From Nitrospira sp. MA-1 (GTDB lineage Bacteria; Nitrospirota; Nitrospiria; Nitrospirales; UBA8639): DNA of 64,000 bases. Positions 27,160-36,751 of the stretch are shown in pieces (the first letter of the stretch is position 1; the number at the start of each line of letters is the position of its first letter). The position numbers were made by a program, and so were the translations under genes. The notes under the pieces are model-generated. The model searched no databases, had not been told where the DNA came from, and saw nothing but the letters and a program-made list of their open reading frames with translations. The stretch covers positions 1,054,001-1,118,000 of the forward strand of contig JAQJDB010000006.1 of the NCBI GenBank assembly GCA_032139905.1, in the 5' to 3' direction.

Positions 27160-29742
27160 CTATTCCTCCGATGAGGTAGCTGGTTCTTCCCCCCAGATGC
27201 GGGCGAGGGTGGCTTGGATCTTTTGCTCGAAGCGTTCGATCAGTTGGCGGTTGGCGGCGACCAGTGCTTGCTCTGCTTCGATCTCGGCCACGATGGCTTG
27301 TTGTGTGGCGAAGGGTGGGAGGGGGATTTTGTATTCTTTAAAGAAGCCGTTGGAGAAACTTTGAACCGTAACGCCCGGCTTAATGCCTTCTGCGAGGATG
27401 GAAGCAGATTTTGTTTTGAGCACATAAAACAAAAAATCTGGGCTCATTGCCCTGTCTTTTGGTAGGAACGCGATCAAATCCTGATTGATGCACATAGGCC
27501 GCGAAAGGATGGCCACAGGGAATGAGTGTTTGAGTATGCCTGATCGCACCACGCAAACAACTGTTTTGGCAGGAAACAACTTCGTGGAACTTCCGGCTAT
27601 CGCCTTCTCCGAGATGTGGTCTGCGGTATCGACAATAACATCTGATTTCATGTCCTTCGGTGAGACCCACGGAATCTCACCTATCCAATAAATTGGTTCC
27701 TCCGTCGATGGGGTGCCACCACTTGAGGTTGAGAAGTGCTCACCAAGATTAACCATCGGCCAGTCGGGGTGGATGGGGATGTGGGGGCGGTAGTTGTCGA
27801 GGACGGCGCGGGCGCCGTCGATGACTTTCTGGTAGCCCTCGATCTCCGCCACGATCTCCTTCTGCACCTCCAGCGGCGGCAGGGGGATTTTAATTTGAGT
27901 GAGCGCGTTGCCGTTGAACTGTGGCTGTCCGCCGCCGGTCGTAAGGTTTCGCGCCTGTTCCCAATACTTTTCTGATTGAGCGAACGACCAGTAGAAATCA
28001 GGCAAAAGGCTATCCTGTGGAAATCTGAGGCGAATCAGGTAGGACGCGAAGACTGCCGGATATTCTTCGTCGAACAGCATCGTTTTGCCGAAGGTGGCAC
28101 CAGTTCTCGCAACGAGGAGGTCGCCTTTTTTTAACAGATACGGCTCGGAATCCTGAGTAAGCTTGATGAACTTGGGTTCGTCTTTCCTGATTCGCCCATC
28201 TGGAGCGATGTCAGTGATCCTCACAAACCGTGCATCACCTTTTTCCTCGGCGCTCGCCGTGAATCCGTATTCCGGTTTGCAGATGGTGCCGAGTTCCACC
28301 TGTGGCCACTTTTGATTCAAGACCCCCCTCTCTCGATACCGCTCCCCACTCAGGTTGTAGTCGCCGTTTTCGGCGATCTTTTCCTTCCCAACGATCAAGC
28401 CAAGGGTAGTTTGAAAGTTTTCAACCAGGCCTTGTTCCCGCAAGCGACGCAAGTATTCATTGAGTTCCACTAGGGCTTGTGGTAAGTCGTCTTTATCAAA
28501 GCGACGCCGCTGGGCGCCAAGCCCAAAGCCATCGTTCTCGATTTTGAAGAAGGCGATGGTGTTTGTCTTCTTTGCCAGGGACTTGTCGAGGATGAGGATC
28601 GAGGTCTTCACACCAGAGTAAGGATTGAAGACTCCTGCTGGAAGTGAGATGACGGCAACCAGGTATTCCTCGACCAGCATCTTGCGTAGTTGGGTATAGG
28701 CATTTTGGCTCTGGAAAATGATACCCTCGGGCACAATGATGCCAGCACGGCCAGTGGGCGTGAGGTGCTCCGCCATGTAGTCCACGAATAGCACTTCGCT
28801 TCGCTTGGATTGCACCGAAAAACGGTTGTGCGGCTTGATGCCTCCTTTTGGTGACATGAAGGGCGGGTTGGCGAGAATGACGTCGGCATACTCGTTCCAT
28901 CGGTCCTGGCTGGTGAGCGTGTCGTATTCGACGATGTGTGGGTCGGTGAAGCCGTGCAGGTAGAGATTCACCAGGGACAGGCGCACCATATCTGGTGAGA
29001 TGTCGTACCCCTTAAAGTTGGTGGCCAGGCGACCCTTTTCATCCGGGGTCAGCAGGTCGCCCTTGGCGGGGGGAATTTTGGAAGTATGGAGTGCTTCTTC
29101 CCCGCTTATCTTGCTCCCGTTCGGTTCGATACCTTCCGGTGAGCTGTTTGCTTTGAGGATGTGCTTGTAGGACGAGATGAGAAATCCAGCGGTGCCGCAG
29201 GCTGGATCGAGCACCGTCTCGGTCTTCTTCGGATCGAGGATGGCGACGATGAAGTCGATGATGTGCCTCGGCGTGCGGAACTGTCCGGCATCTCCCTGGG
29301 AGCCGAGGACAGAAAGCAAATACTCATAGGCGTCCCCTAAGCGCTCGGAGTGGTCGTAGGCGAACTCATCGATGATCTTAAGAAAGGCACGCAGGGTTTC
29401 CGGGTCACGATAGGGCAGGTAGGCGTTCTTGAAGATGTCGCGAAATAGAGTCGGAATGCCGGGGTTCTCCGGCATCTTGGCGATGGCCTCAGCGTAAAGG
29501 GTCAAGATTTCGTGCCCGCCTAGGCCGGAGCGCATGAGTTTGGCCCAACCGTAGCGCGCAAACTCTCTGGCGAAGAACTTGCGCTTTCCCCCGAACTCTT
29601 CGCTCTCGGCATCCATGTCGTCCATGAATTTATAGATGAGCGCGATGGTGATCTGCTCGACCTGGCTTTTGGGGTCTGGCACTTTGCCCACGAGAATGTC
29701 GCGGGCGGTATCGATTCGGCGTTTGGTGTCGGTGTCTAACAT
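27160..29742 (-). CDS. hsdM: Type I restriction-modification methyltransferase fused to specificity subunit (HsdM-HsdS)
   Basis: An 860-residue fusion. Residues 1-465 are HsdM: helical N-terminus, AdoMet motif DPACGTAGF (179-187) and catalytic NPPF (about 292-295). Residues about 475-860 are HsdS: target-recognition domain 1 from WPQVELGTI, a first conserved helix after IPLPPLEVQKEIVAEIEGYQ, domain 2 from WPMVNLGEHF, and a second helix after IPLPPFATQQAIVAEIEAEQ. It methylates adenine within a bipartite site. The specificity cannot be read. HsdM and HsdS are usually separate chains. Its ATG shares one base with the KilA-N gene stop (TAATG). Confidence 0.94.
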   Translation of the reverse strand: MLDTDTKRRIDTARDILVGKVPDPKSQVEQITIALIYKFMDDMDAESEEFGGKRKFFAREFARYGWAKLMRSGLGGHEILTLYAEAIAKMPENPGIPTLFRDIFKNAYLPYRDPETLRAFLKIIDEFAYDHSERLGDAYEYLLSVLGSQGDAGQFRTPRHIIDFIVAILDPKKTETVLDPACGTAGFLISSYKHILKANSSPEGIEPNGSKISGEEALHTSKIPPAKGDLLTPDEKGRLATNFKGYDISPDMVRLSLVNLYLHGFTDPHIVEYDTLTSQDRWNEYADVILANPPFMSPKGGIKPHNRFSVQSKRSEVLFVDYMAEHLTPTGRAGIIVPEGIIFQSQNAYTQLRKMLVEEYLVAVISLPAGVFNPYSGVKTSILILDKSLAKKTNTIAFFKIENDGFGLGAQRRRFDKDDLPQALVELNEYLRRLREQGLVENFQTTLGLIVGKEKIAENGDYNLSGERYRERGVLNQKWPQVELGTICKPEYGFTASAEEKGDARFVRITDIAPDGRIRKDEPKFIKLTQDSEPYLLKKGDLLVARTGATFGKTMLFDEEYPAVFASYLIRLRFPQDSLLPDFYWSFAQSEKYWEQARNLTTGGGQPQFNGNALTQIKIPLPPLEVQKEIVAEIEGYQKVIDGARAVLDNYRPHIPIHPDWPMVNLGEHFSTSSGGTPSTEEPIYWIGEIPWVSPKDMKSDVIVDTADHISEKAIAGSSTKLFPAKTVVCVVRSGILKHSFPVAILSRPMCINQDLIAFLPKDRAMSPDFLFYVLKTKSASILAEGIKPGVTVQSFSNGFFKEYKIPLPPFATQQAIVAEIEAEQALVAANRQLIERFEQKIQATLARIWGEEPATSSEE

Positions 29743-30563
29743 TATTTCATATTTTTCATTGCGGGACTGGAGAGCAATGACCCCATTTGGGTGATCGCAA
29801 TCTGGTTTAATTTGACGAGGCGCTCGGATTGGGGAAGCCTTTGGCGGATAAGGACTGCGTTGAGGCTTTCCAGATTGGTCAGAACGACCAACTGCTCCAA
29901 TGTGGCCTGGTCACGAATATTGCCCTGGGTATTCGAATGCCGTGTGCGCCATTCCTTTGCTGTTTTCCCGAATAGTGCGACGTTGAGCAGATCGGCCTCA
30001 TTGGCATAGACAAGAGATGTCTGCTTACTCGTGACGATGGCCGGGAGCAGGGTTTCCTTGATGGCATCCGTATGGATGCGATAGTTGATCTTCGAGAGGG
30101 TCCGTTGCAGATTCCACTCCAGCTTGAGCCGATTGCTCTCCTCTTCCTTGAGCCTCTGGAACTCCTTGATAAGGTAGATCTTGAATTCCGGACTGATCCA
30201 CATGCCGAATTCAAAGGCAATGTCCTTGTGTGCAAAGGTCCCACCGTATCTTCCGGCCGTGGCTCGAAGGCCGACGGCGTTGGTCTTGGCGACCCATTCC
30301 TTGACACTGATTTTGTAGCTGTTCAGACCTGCTTGGCTTTTAATTATGGCGAATTCGCCATAATTAAAGTCGGGGTTGTGGACGCGTTCCCAGATACCGA
30401 GAAACTCAACGGTGTTGCGATTTCTTAGCCAGTCCGAGATGAAAAATTCGCCGTCTTTCGCCTTCAACATATCCGTCAAGGAAATATAGTCCGCATCCTT
30501 GCGCGAAAGGACAGTGATGGTCGTTCCGAGGACATCAATGCTTGTTTTCTTGGATTTGCTCAT
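29742..30563 (-). CDS. KilA-N domain protein inside the restriction operon
   Basis: A 273-residue protein. The N-terminal KilA-N-type DNA-binding domain (about residues 10-130) shows DYISLTDMLKAKDGEFFISD, RNRNTVEFLGIWE and YGGTFAHKDIAFEFGMWISP. The C-terminal half is helical. KilA-N proteins come from phages and large viruses and recur between hsdR and hsdM in some type I systems. Its role there is not established. It starts 14 bp after hsdR and overlaps the hsdM start by one base, so translation is probably coupled. Confidence 0.9.
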   Translation of the reverse strand: MSKSKKTSIDVLGTTITVLSRKDADYISLTDMLKAKDGEFFISDWLRNRNTVEFLGIWERVHNPDFNYGEFAIIKSQAGLNSYKISVKEWVAKTNAVGLRATAGRYGGTFAHKDIAFEFGMWISPEFKIYLIKEFQRLKEEESNRLKLEWNLQRTLSKINYRIHTDAIKETLLPAIVTSKQTSLVYANEADLLNVALFGKTAKEWRTRHSNTQGNIRDQATLEQLVVLTNLESLNAVLIRQRLPQSERLVKLNQIAITQMGSLLSSPAMKNMK

Positions 30564-30577
30564 TTTCCTATTTTCTT

Positions 30578-33121
30578 TCAGGCGACGAACTGGGTCAAGG
30601 AGACGTAATCCTTGATGTACTCGGGAATGAGGGCGCGATATTTCTCCGGCACCGCCTTATAGTCGCGTGTGGAGAAGACCGCATTGGTGGCCAGGTCCGT
30701 GAAATGTCGATTTTCAATAATGGAGCGAATCTGGTTGCTACTGACATAGGCTTTGAAATAGTTTTTGATGGCTGAAATGGCTTCGGCTTTGTCCGGCTTG
30801 TGGTCGGCGACGAACTTGGCGAATTCCTCTTCCAAAAGTTCGTCCTTGGATTTGAACCGTGGGATGAGGCCAAATATTTTTTCCAGAATCTCGCGCAGCG
30901 TGAGGCGGCGATCCACTGCGGCAGCTTTGCGCAGCTTGTCGAGGTTGTAGTATTCCTCGGGTTTATCGAAGACCTCCCGGTTGACGTAGTCGATGACTCT
31001 ATCCCATTGTCCAGCCTCGACGGCTTGCGCAATGTTTTCGTTCTCGCGCATAGAGTCTCCAAACCTCTCAAAGAACATGCGGTCGATTCTCATGCCGTAT
31101 TCATTGATTTTCTCTTCTTTAATGGTGGAGAGGATGTCTTGCCCCAGGTGCTCGTAGGTGCCTCCCACCACGACCGGGTCAGTTCCCTCTCCTTCACCAT
31201 CACTTCTTCCACGAGTAGGTTTGGGCAGCTTTATGACTTCATCGTAGTTGTATTCCTCCTCAAAGTATTCGCAATTAGCGAAGAAGTCGAAGAGCTTATA
31301 CGACGTCTTATTTGGTTCCTTAACTCCTTCTTTGATGGTGTCGTCGAAAAGCTGCTCCAGGAAGTTATGCTTACGGGTGCCACGCCCTTTAATTTGGATG
31401 AAATCCGTGGGAGAAAAGATAGGCCGAAACAGGCCGAGGTTGAGAATGTCCGGGCAGTCATATCCGGTTGTCATCATGCCGACTGTCACGCAGACTCTGG
31501 CTTTGCTGGTTTTGTAGCTGGGTAGAACGTTGGCCGAACCGAGCAAGTTATTGTTGGTGAAGTTGATCGTGAACTGTTGGGCATCCGGTATCTGCGACGT
31601 CACCTGGACGGCGAAGTCCGACTGATACATGCCCGGAAACATGCGGTCGGCGATCTCATTGAAAATCTGCGCCAGTTTGGCCGCGTGATTCTGACTGACA
31701 GCAAAAATGATGGACTTGCCGATTTCACCGCTGACCGGATCGCGAAGGGCATTATCTAGGAAGGTCTTGCAAAAGAGTTGGTTGGTGGACTTGGAAAAGA
31801 ACTGTTTCTCGAACTCACGTTGCTTAAAGGCTTCCTGCTGATCCTCCCCTGTATCGTCGTTCATGGAAACCACGAATCCCTCTTTGGAAAGCAGCTCGGT
31901 TGTGACGACCGTCCGCGCATCCACCACGATGGGATTGATCAGGAAACCCTCCTTCACCCCATCTAGCAAGGAGTAGCGAAAGGTGGGCTGGCTATTTTCG
32001 CACCCGAAGGTCCGGTAGGTATCCAGCAGCAAACGTCGCTCTGCCTCACGCGGATCCCGCGTGGTTGGGCTGCTCTGGTCGAACCGCTTCAGGTAGTCAC
32101 GGGGTGTGGCGGTCAGGCCAAGTTTGTAGCCAATGAAATAGTCGAACACGGCGCGGGCATTCCCGCCAATCGAGCGGTGCGCTTCGTCGGAGATCACTAA
32201 ATCGAAGTCGGTTGGAGAGAAGAGCCTCTGATATTTGTTGTTGAACAGCAAGGACTGCACCGTGGTGACGACCACTTCGGCGCGTCGCCAGTCGTCGCGG
32301 CTTTCTTTGTAGATATCCGTTTTGAAGTCTGAGGAGAGTAGCCCCACAAAGGCCTTTTTCGCCTGGTCCTCCAGTTCGAGTCTATCGACGAGAAAGAGCA
32401 CGCGATGGGCATTGCCGGACCGGAGAAACAGCTTAATGACGGCGGCGGCAATGAGCGTTTTGCCTGTGCCCGTGGCCATCTCGAAAAGGAAGCGATCTTT
32501 TCCGTCTTTGACAGCCCGTTGTAATGCATGCACGGCCTTCAACTGATAAGGGCGTAGGAATCGCAGTTTGTTGGTTTGTATGTAACCAGTTCGTTCGGGT
32601 TCGTTTTTCCAGGCCGCTTCGGATGCATAGGTCGGGCGTTGGGTGAGGACAATGTAGTCGTCCCCAACTTGCTCATCGATCAGGCGCTGTGGGTTAGGCG
32701 TGATTTTTTGATAGCCAACCACCGAGCCCGGGGTCGGGAACGAGGTGATGAGGTAGGGGTTGCCTCTTTCAAGATCCCAGAAGTAATGCAGGTTTCCATT
32801 CGAGAGGATGATGAAGCGGCAATTCTGAGAACGGGCATATGTGCGAGCCTGCTCTTTGCCAACCAACGGGTTTTTATCTTCGGACTTGGCCTCAAGAACA
32901 ATGAGCGGATAATTTCTGGCGTCCAGGAGCAGAAAGTCAATGTAGCCTTTGGTCGTTTTTTCGAAATTGTTACCTAACGCGTCGAGATCGGTCGTTTTGA
33001 TCGTGACGCTGGGTTCAAGGCGGATGTTGGCTGGGGCATTGCCATCGGCGAAGAAGCGCCAGCCTGCGCCGTCAAGCAGCCTGTTGATTTTAATCCTGGC
33101 TGTGGCTTCCTTGGCGGACAT
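30578..33121 (-). CDS. hsdR: Type I restriction endonuclease subunit R
   Basis: An 847-residue motor and nuclease subunit that translocates and cuts unmethylated DNA with HsdM/HsdS. ATG 33121 (MSAKEATARIKINRLL) is chosen over GTG 33160 because CAGGA lies upstream and the protein then starts like its family. The N-terminal nuclease has GYIDFLLLDARNYPLIVLEAK (D...E-x-K). The helicase has Walker A ATGTGKT, DEAH-type SDEAHR and the motif VI-like IQIKGRGTRKH. A C-terminal helical part binds the methylase. First gene of a four-gene operon. Length is typical for the smaller HsdR class. Confidence 0.94.
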   Translation of the reverse strand: MSAKEATARIKINRLLDGAGWRFFADGNAPANIRLEPSVTIKTTDLDALGNNFEKTTKGYIDFLLLDARNYPLIVLEAKSEDKNPLVGKEQARTYARSQNCRFIILSNGNLHYFWDLERGNPYLITSFPTPGSVVGYQKITPNPQRLIDEQVGDDYIVLTQRPTYASEAAWKNEPERTGYIQTNKLRFLRPYQLKAVHALQRAVKDGKDRFLFEMATGTGKTLIAAAVIKLFLRSGNAHRVLFLVDRLELEDQAKKAFVGLLSSDFKTDIYKESRDDWRRAEVVVTTVQSLLFNNKYQRLFSPTDFDLVISDEAHRSIGGNARAVFDYFIGYKLGLTATPRDYLKRFDQSSPTTRDPREAERRLLLDTYRTFGCENSQPTFRYSLLDGVKEGFLINPIVVDARTVVTTELLSKEGFVVSMNDDTGEDQQEAFKQREFEKQFFSKSTNQLFCKTFLDNALRDPVSGEIGKSIIFAVSQNHAAKLAQIFNEIADRMFPGMYQSDFAVQVTSQIPDAQQFTINFTNNNLLGSANVLPSYKTSKARVCVTVGMMTTGYDCPDILNLGLFRPIFSPTDFIQIKGRGTRKHNFLEQLFDDTIKEGVKEPNKTSYKLFDFFANCEYFEEEYNYDEVIKLPKPTRGRSDGEGEGTDPVVVGGTYEHLGQDILSTIKEEKINEYGMRIDRMFFERFGDSMRENENIAQAVEAGQWDRVIDYVNREVFDKPEEYYNLDKLRKAAAVDRRLTLREILEKIFGLIPRFKSKDELLEEEFAKFVADHKPDKAEAISAIKNYFKAYVSSNQIRSIIENRHFTDLATNAVFSTRDYKAVPEKYRALIPEYIKDYVSLTQFVA

Positions 33122-33320
33122 GATGATTCCTGGCTCAGTGGAGCCGATCAAGCGTGTCACTTAACGTTGATACTTGGAATGGGGGAATTGTAGGCGGCAT
33201 GTGCAACGGAAATTAGACGTAACCCCTTACGATGTCAAGCATTTTTCTTATTCCAGAACTTGATTTAAAGAAGGAGGAAACTCGTAGTCATTCTGCAACG
33301 GGAAGCAGGGTTTGAGCTTG

Positions 33321-33686
33321 ATGGAAAGGTCTTATTGGCTTACACTCGCTGGTATGCAGAATTATTCAACTCCTTCCTCATCTCATGGCCTTAAAATTTT
33401 ACCAGCCTATACGGGTTTGGATACTGTTGAGGCCATTCTGCAAGTCCCTCGGGCCAGACGGTTGTTCTGGTTGGAAATACTTTTTAACGATCAACTCGAC
33501 CTCAAACCCTGGCAGGATCACCCTGAGGTGCAGGACGCCTATCAGAAAGCTTGCCAGTGGTTCACCACGTATAGAAGTTTGATTCAATCCGTGTTGCCTC
33601 GGGTGTCGCTCCCCCTCGACAGCGGAAAAATTGACCAGCGAGACTATCGGAGGTTTGCGGAGGCTCTTCAATTTTTTAACGCCTAG
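33321..33686 (+). CDS. Hypothetical protein of 121 residues
   Basis: Not recognised. Starts MERSYWLTLAG at ATG 33321 (TTG 33312 would add three residues). The body has an acidic, aromatic helical look, with LFWLEILFNDQLDLKPWQ and QWFTTYRSLIQSVLPRV. No signal peptide or membrane segment. The ribosome site is weak. It is divergent from hsdR with a 200-bp gap. It could be real because its composition is protein-like throughout. Confidence 0.45.
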   Translation: MERSYWLTLAGMQNYSTPSSSHGLKILPAYTGLDTVEAILQVPRARRLFWLEILFNDQLDLKPWQDHPEVQDAYQKACQWFTTYRSLIQSVLPRVSLPLDSGKIDQRDYRRFAEALQFFNA

Positions 33687-33782
33687 TTCTTCCTTCACCT
33701 AAAAGTATTTCTGAATAATTGCCAACAAGTTTGAGCCCCCTCCTTTTATTACCTGGGTGTGATTTGCATATTCGAGGGTTGC

Positions 33783-33941
33783 CGGGTTTCGGCCCGGCAG
33801 CCGAGCTACTTTTGGTCGGGCAAAAGTAGCCAAAACCCGTGACGCCCTCCCTGGGAAGATCGGAGAGGCCGGACGCGAACTTGGGGAGAGCCGCCCAACT
33901 CACGGAGCCTGCCCTGAGCCAGGTCGAAGGGCTCGAACAGG
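33783..33941. repeat. Structured intergenic repeat plus dispersed GTCGAAGGGCTCGAACA element
   Basis: GCTACTTTTG-GTCGGG-CAAAAGTAGC (33805-33830) is a perfect 10-bp stem, enclosed by an outer pair CGGGTTT (33783-33789) and AAACCCG (33833-33839). A copy of the GTCGAAGGGCTCGAACA family found at 8452-8468 follows at about 33925-33941. The 33687-34044 gap has no supported gene. Confidence 0.6.
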
Positions 33942-34044
33942 GGCTGCCGGTGGATGAGAGCGTCCGCCCAAGGGCCAGGGAGCAGGCGTCGTGCCGAAGA
34001 AAGAAGTGAGGCGTAAGAATTTTGAATATTTCGATAGTATATTT

Positions 34045-34920
34045 TTACGAGGAGGGGGGCGGGTTGCCACAATGTTGTTCGCGAAGGGCGAGGGCTTCGG
34101 GCATCCATTCCTGAAATTGTTTGATGCGGGTCCCGTGGCTGGGATGGGTGGACATGAATTCGGCCGGTTGTTTCCCTTGACTCATTTCTCCCATGCGCTC
34201 CCAGAGTTTTGGAGCTTCGGTCGGATCGAAGCAGGCACGGGCCACAAACAGCAGGCCCATATAATCGGCTTCTGATTCATGGTCACGGGAAAAGGGGAGG
34301 AGCACACCATATTGAGCACCCACTCCTAATGCGCCCATGACCATTCTCTGTGTGTCGTAATCCATATCGCCGACGGCCACCGTGGCGGCGATGGTGCCCA
34401 TCTGCACTAATTTTTGATGAGCCATGCGCTCGGCCCCATGACGCGCGATGGCATGGGCGATTTCATGGCCCATGACGATGGCCAACCCGCTTTGGTTTTC
34501 CGCAACTGGAATGAGCCCGGTATACACGGCGGTTTTTCCCCCCGGTAAGGCAAATGCATTGGCCTGTTGAGATTCAATGACATTAAATTCCCAGTCGAAT
34601 CCGGGATCCACATCGGTTGCCGCATTTGCCAGACGGCGTCCGATGGTTCGGACCAGATCCACGACCTGCCCTTCCGGAATGACTTGGGACTGGCTGAGGA
34701 TTTCTTGATACGATTGCAGCCCTAAGGCCATTTCCTGCTCATGGGTCATGTCCACCAATTGGGAACGGCCGGTCAACGGAACTGTTTCCTGGTTCGAGAC
34801 GTAAAAATACAGTCCGTATATCGCGAATAGGACGAGCGGGATGAGCCGCATTTTCCAACTCATGCGTGCACGGGGTTGTCCACCTATTCCCCTATTTCTC
34901 CCAAATAATCCGAAGCGCAT
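34045..34920 (-). CDS. M48 family zinc metallopeptidase, membrane-anchored
   Basis: A 291-residue peptidase of the Oma1/LoiP/YcaL type. One N-terminal membrane segment (about residues 24-41, RLIPLVLFAIYGLYFYVS). Zinc site: VMGHEIAHAIARHG (HExxH) and a downstream third ligand in HESEADYMG. Family landmarks FNVIESQQANAFALPGGK and STHPSHGTRI are present. Probably acts in periplasmic protein quality control. Ends with a Pro/Ser tail. Stands alone on the - strand. Firm family call; substrate unknown. Confidence 0.92.
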   Translation of the reverse strand: MRFGLFGRNRGIGGQPRARMSWKMRLIPLVLFAIYGLYFYVSNQETVPLTGRSQLVDMTHEQEMALGLQSYQEILSQSQVIPEGQVVDLVRTIGRRLANAATDVDPGFDWEFNVIESQQANAFALPGGKTAVYTGLIPVAENQSGLAIVMGHEIAHAIARHGAERMAHQKLVQMGTIAATVAVGDMDYDTQRMVMGALGVGAQYGVLLPFSRDHESEADYMGLLFVARACFDPTEAPKLWERMGEMSQGKQPAEFMSTHPSHGTRIKQFQEWMPEALALREQHCGNPPPSS

Positions 34921-35090
34921 CGCCTGTGTTCTCCGGGGGCTTAATCAAGCAGTATCGCTAATAAATTTTTGCGGTAGAATACATGGGAAGGCAGTGAAAG
35001 CTTACTGCAAACAAGCCAGGCGAGGCTAGCGTTGATAATCATGAGATGCATGTATCCATGCCGGATGGGCACCTGGAAAAGGGAGAGGCG

Positions 35091-35786
35091 ATGAATACTG
35101 AGACAACCCAAGTCGTGGTTTCACGGCGAAAGTTTAGTGGGAAACAGGTTATCCTTGTAGTCGGGCTTGCGATGTTGGTCATGGCGTTGGGCGTTGTATT
35201 GTGGATCAACCAGTACGTGAATGCCGCGATGTTTCCGCCGACCCGATTGGGTGAGTCGGAACAGCAGGTCCTGAATGTCAAAATGGCTCATTTGCTTCAC
35301 ACGGCCGATTCCCCTTCTTCATCTATGTCCCAACCTCCTTCCTCCACGGTAAATTTGCCCATTGAGCCGGTGCCGTATTCTGAAGCGGATGCGAGTCGGC
35401 AGATTCAGTTAACCGAGCGGGAGGTGAATGCCTTGATTGCCACCGATTCGTATATGGCCAGACATATGGCTGTTGATATGTCGGATGATCTCCTGAGTGT
35501 CCAACTTGTGGTCCCGGTAAAACACGAGATGCCCCTTGTGGGTGGAAGGATGTTGAAGGTCAATTTTGGATTGGCGCTGAGTTATGCCGATGGAAAGCCG
35601 GTGGTGGCGATGCGCGGGATTAGTTTAGGTGGAATTCCGCTTCCCAGTGCCTGGTGGGGAGATATCAAAAATACCAACCTGGTGGAAGAATTTGGCGGCT
35701 CAGGCGGGTTTTGGGATCAATTTTCGAAGGGGGTGAAGGATATGAAAGTTCAGGATGGTCAATTGTATGTGATGTTGAAAGAATAG
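35091..35786 (+). CDS. Hypothetical single-pass membrane protein
   Basis: A 231-residue protein starting MNTETTQVVVSRRKF at ATG 35091, chosen because GGGAGAGG directly precedes it (the longer frame from 35046 lacks this). A membrane segment lies at about residues 20-42. The rest is probably outside the cytoplasm, with the conserved-looking stretch IQLTEREVNALIA and then a beta-rich part (LLSVQLVVPVKHEMP, MRGISLGGIPLPSAWW). The pattern recalls membrane-associated lipid-binding-like proteins, but I cannot name the family. Confidence 0.7.
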   Translation: MNTETTQVVVSRRKFSGKQVILVVGLAMLVMALGVVLWINQYVNAAMFPPTRLGESEQQVLNVKMAHLLHTADSPSSSMSQPPSSTVNLPIEPVPYSEADASRQIQLTEREVNALIATDSYMARHMAVDMSDDLLSVQLVVPVKHEMPLVGGRMLKVNFGLALSYADGKPVVAMRGISLGGIPLPSAWWGDIKNTNLVEEFGGSGGFWDQFSKGVKDMKVQDGQLYVMLKE

Positions 35787-36073
35787 CCGTCCCCATCCCG
35801 AGTTCAAGCCTATTCATTCGTCTGGAACAGGCTTGATTTTCAAGCATCCCGGTAACGTACCCTCTCCGTCTTTCGTGTCGATCCATACGAAGGGGATTTT
35901 CCTACCCGGCGCTGATCATATTCAGTGGTTTGAATCGAAGTGCGTCCTGCCTGCCTGGAGTTCCTGTTCTCCGGTTGTTGTTTTAGGTCCCCGTCTCCCT
36001 TGTTGTTTTGTAATCCCTCGTTGATCCTTCAGATGGTCCTACCCCTCTTTCTGTTCACTGCCGGGGTCTGGTT

Positions 36074-36751
36074 TTATGGGGCTGTGGGGTTTCCCGGAAT
36101 CACCAGACACGTCATAGGCGGGATGGCCGCCCAATACAGAGCCTGGGCTTCCACAGGATCAAGTGAGAGCACCAGGTATTGGTGGGACCCGCCCCAGGTG
36201 CCTATTCTGGCTGTGACCCGTCGCCCCCAGCCGGCTATCTGGTGTCCCATGTTTGCCCAAAAAGAGGGAAGGTGAGACGGTTGTACCAAAATAGTCACGG
36301 ATTCTTGAAAGATGAGCTCATAGCGATTGGGCATATTGTTGACGGTTAACGGAGTGATGGGATCTACCGGCGGAGAGTCCGGAGAAGAATCTGATGGCGG
36401 GGAAATGGGCAGGGGTGAGACCGATGGGTCTTTCGTCTTGAGATGAAGCACGGTTGAGTGGGAGAACGGGTCTCCGATCCACTCGGCGCGGGTGAGGGGA
36501 AATGTCCGCAAGGGAATGCCACGGGCTTTGAGCAATACGATGTTTTTGTCGGTATCGACGATGACATAGAGAGATTTTGTTTGTGCCATTTGCAGTTCTT
36601 GTTCAACGGGATGAGAAGAGGTTTTCGGTTGAGCCCCGCTCTGAGAAGAACAGGCTTCTCCCAGGACAAGGGTAAAAAGAAGCGTCACCACCAGGTAGGA
36701 ACCGGGGGGTTGGAGCGGCCAGGGGTTGAAGGAAGCTTTGAGCGGGTTCAA
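36074..36751 (-). CDS. Exported protein related to the start of a YkuD domain, lacking the catalytic motif
   Basis: About 225 residues with an N-terminal hydrophobic signal (YLVVTLLFTLVLGEA, then a cysteine that is a poor lipobox). Residues 58-90, LYVIVDTDKNIVLLKARGIP, parallel LYLVVDTAQNRVSLRKGNRI of the neighbouring L,D-transpeptidase. The later HGCIRL motif is absent and the middle is Pro/Ser-rich. The start is TTG, overlapping the upstream stop (TTGA), so translation is coupled to it. It may be an inactive partner or regulator of the transpeptidases. Confidence 0.65.
   Translation of the reverse strand: MNPLKASFNPWPLQPPGSYLVVTLLFTLVLGEACSSQSGAQPKTSSHPVEQELQMAQTKSLYVIVDTDKNIVLLKARGIPLRTFPLTRAEWIGDPFSHSTVLHLKTKDPSVSPLPISPPSDSSPDSPPVDPITPLTVNNMPNRYELIFQESVTILVQPSHLPSFWANMGHQIAGWGRRVTARIGTWGGSHQYLVLSLDPVEAQALYWAAIPPMTCLVIPGNPTAP

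Noticed and set aside
30800-31525. 241-codon + strand frame inside hsdR
   Set aside because: It is the complement of a strongly supported helicase gene; long antisense frames are expected at this composition.
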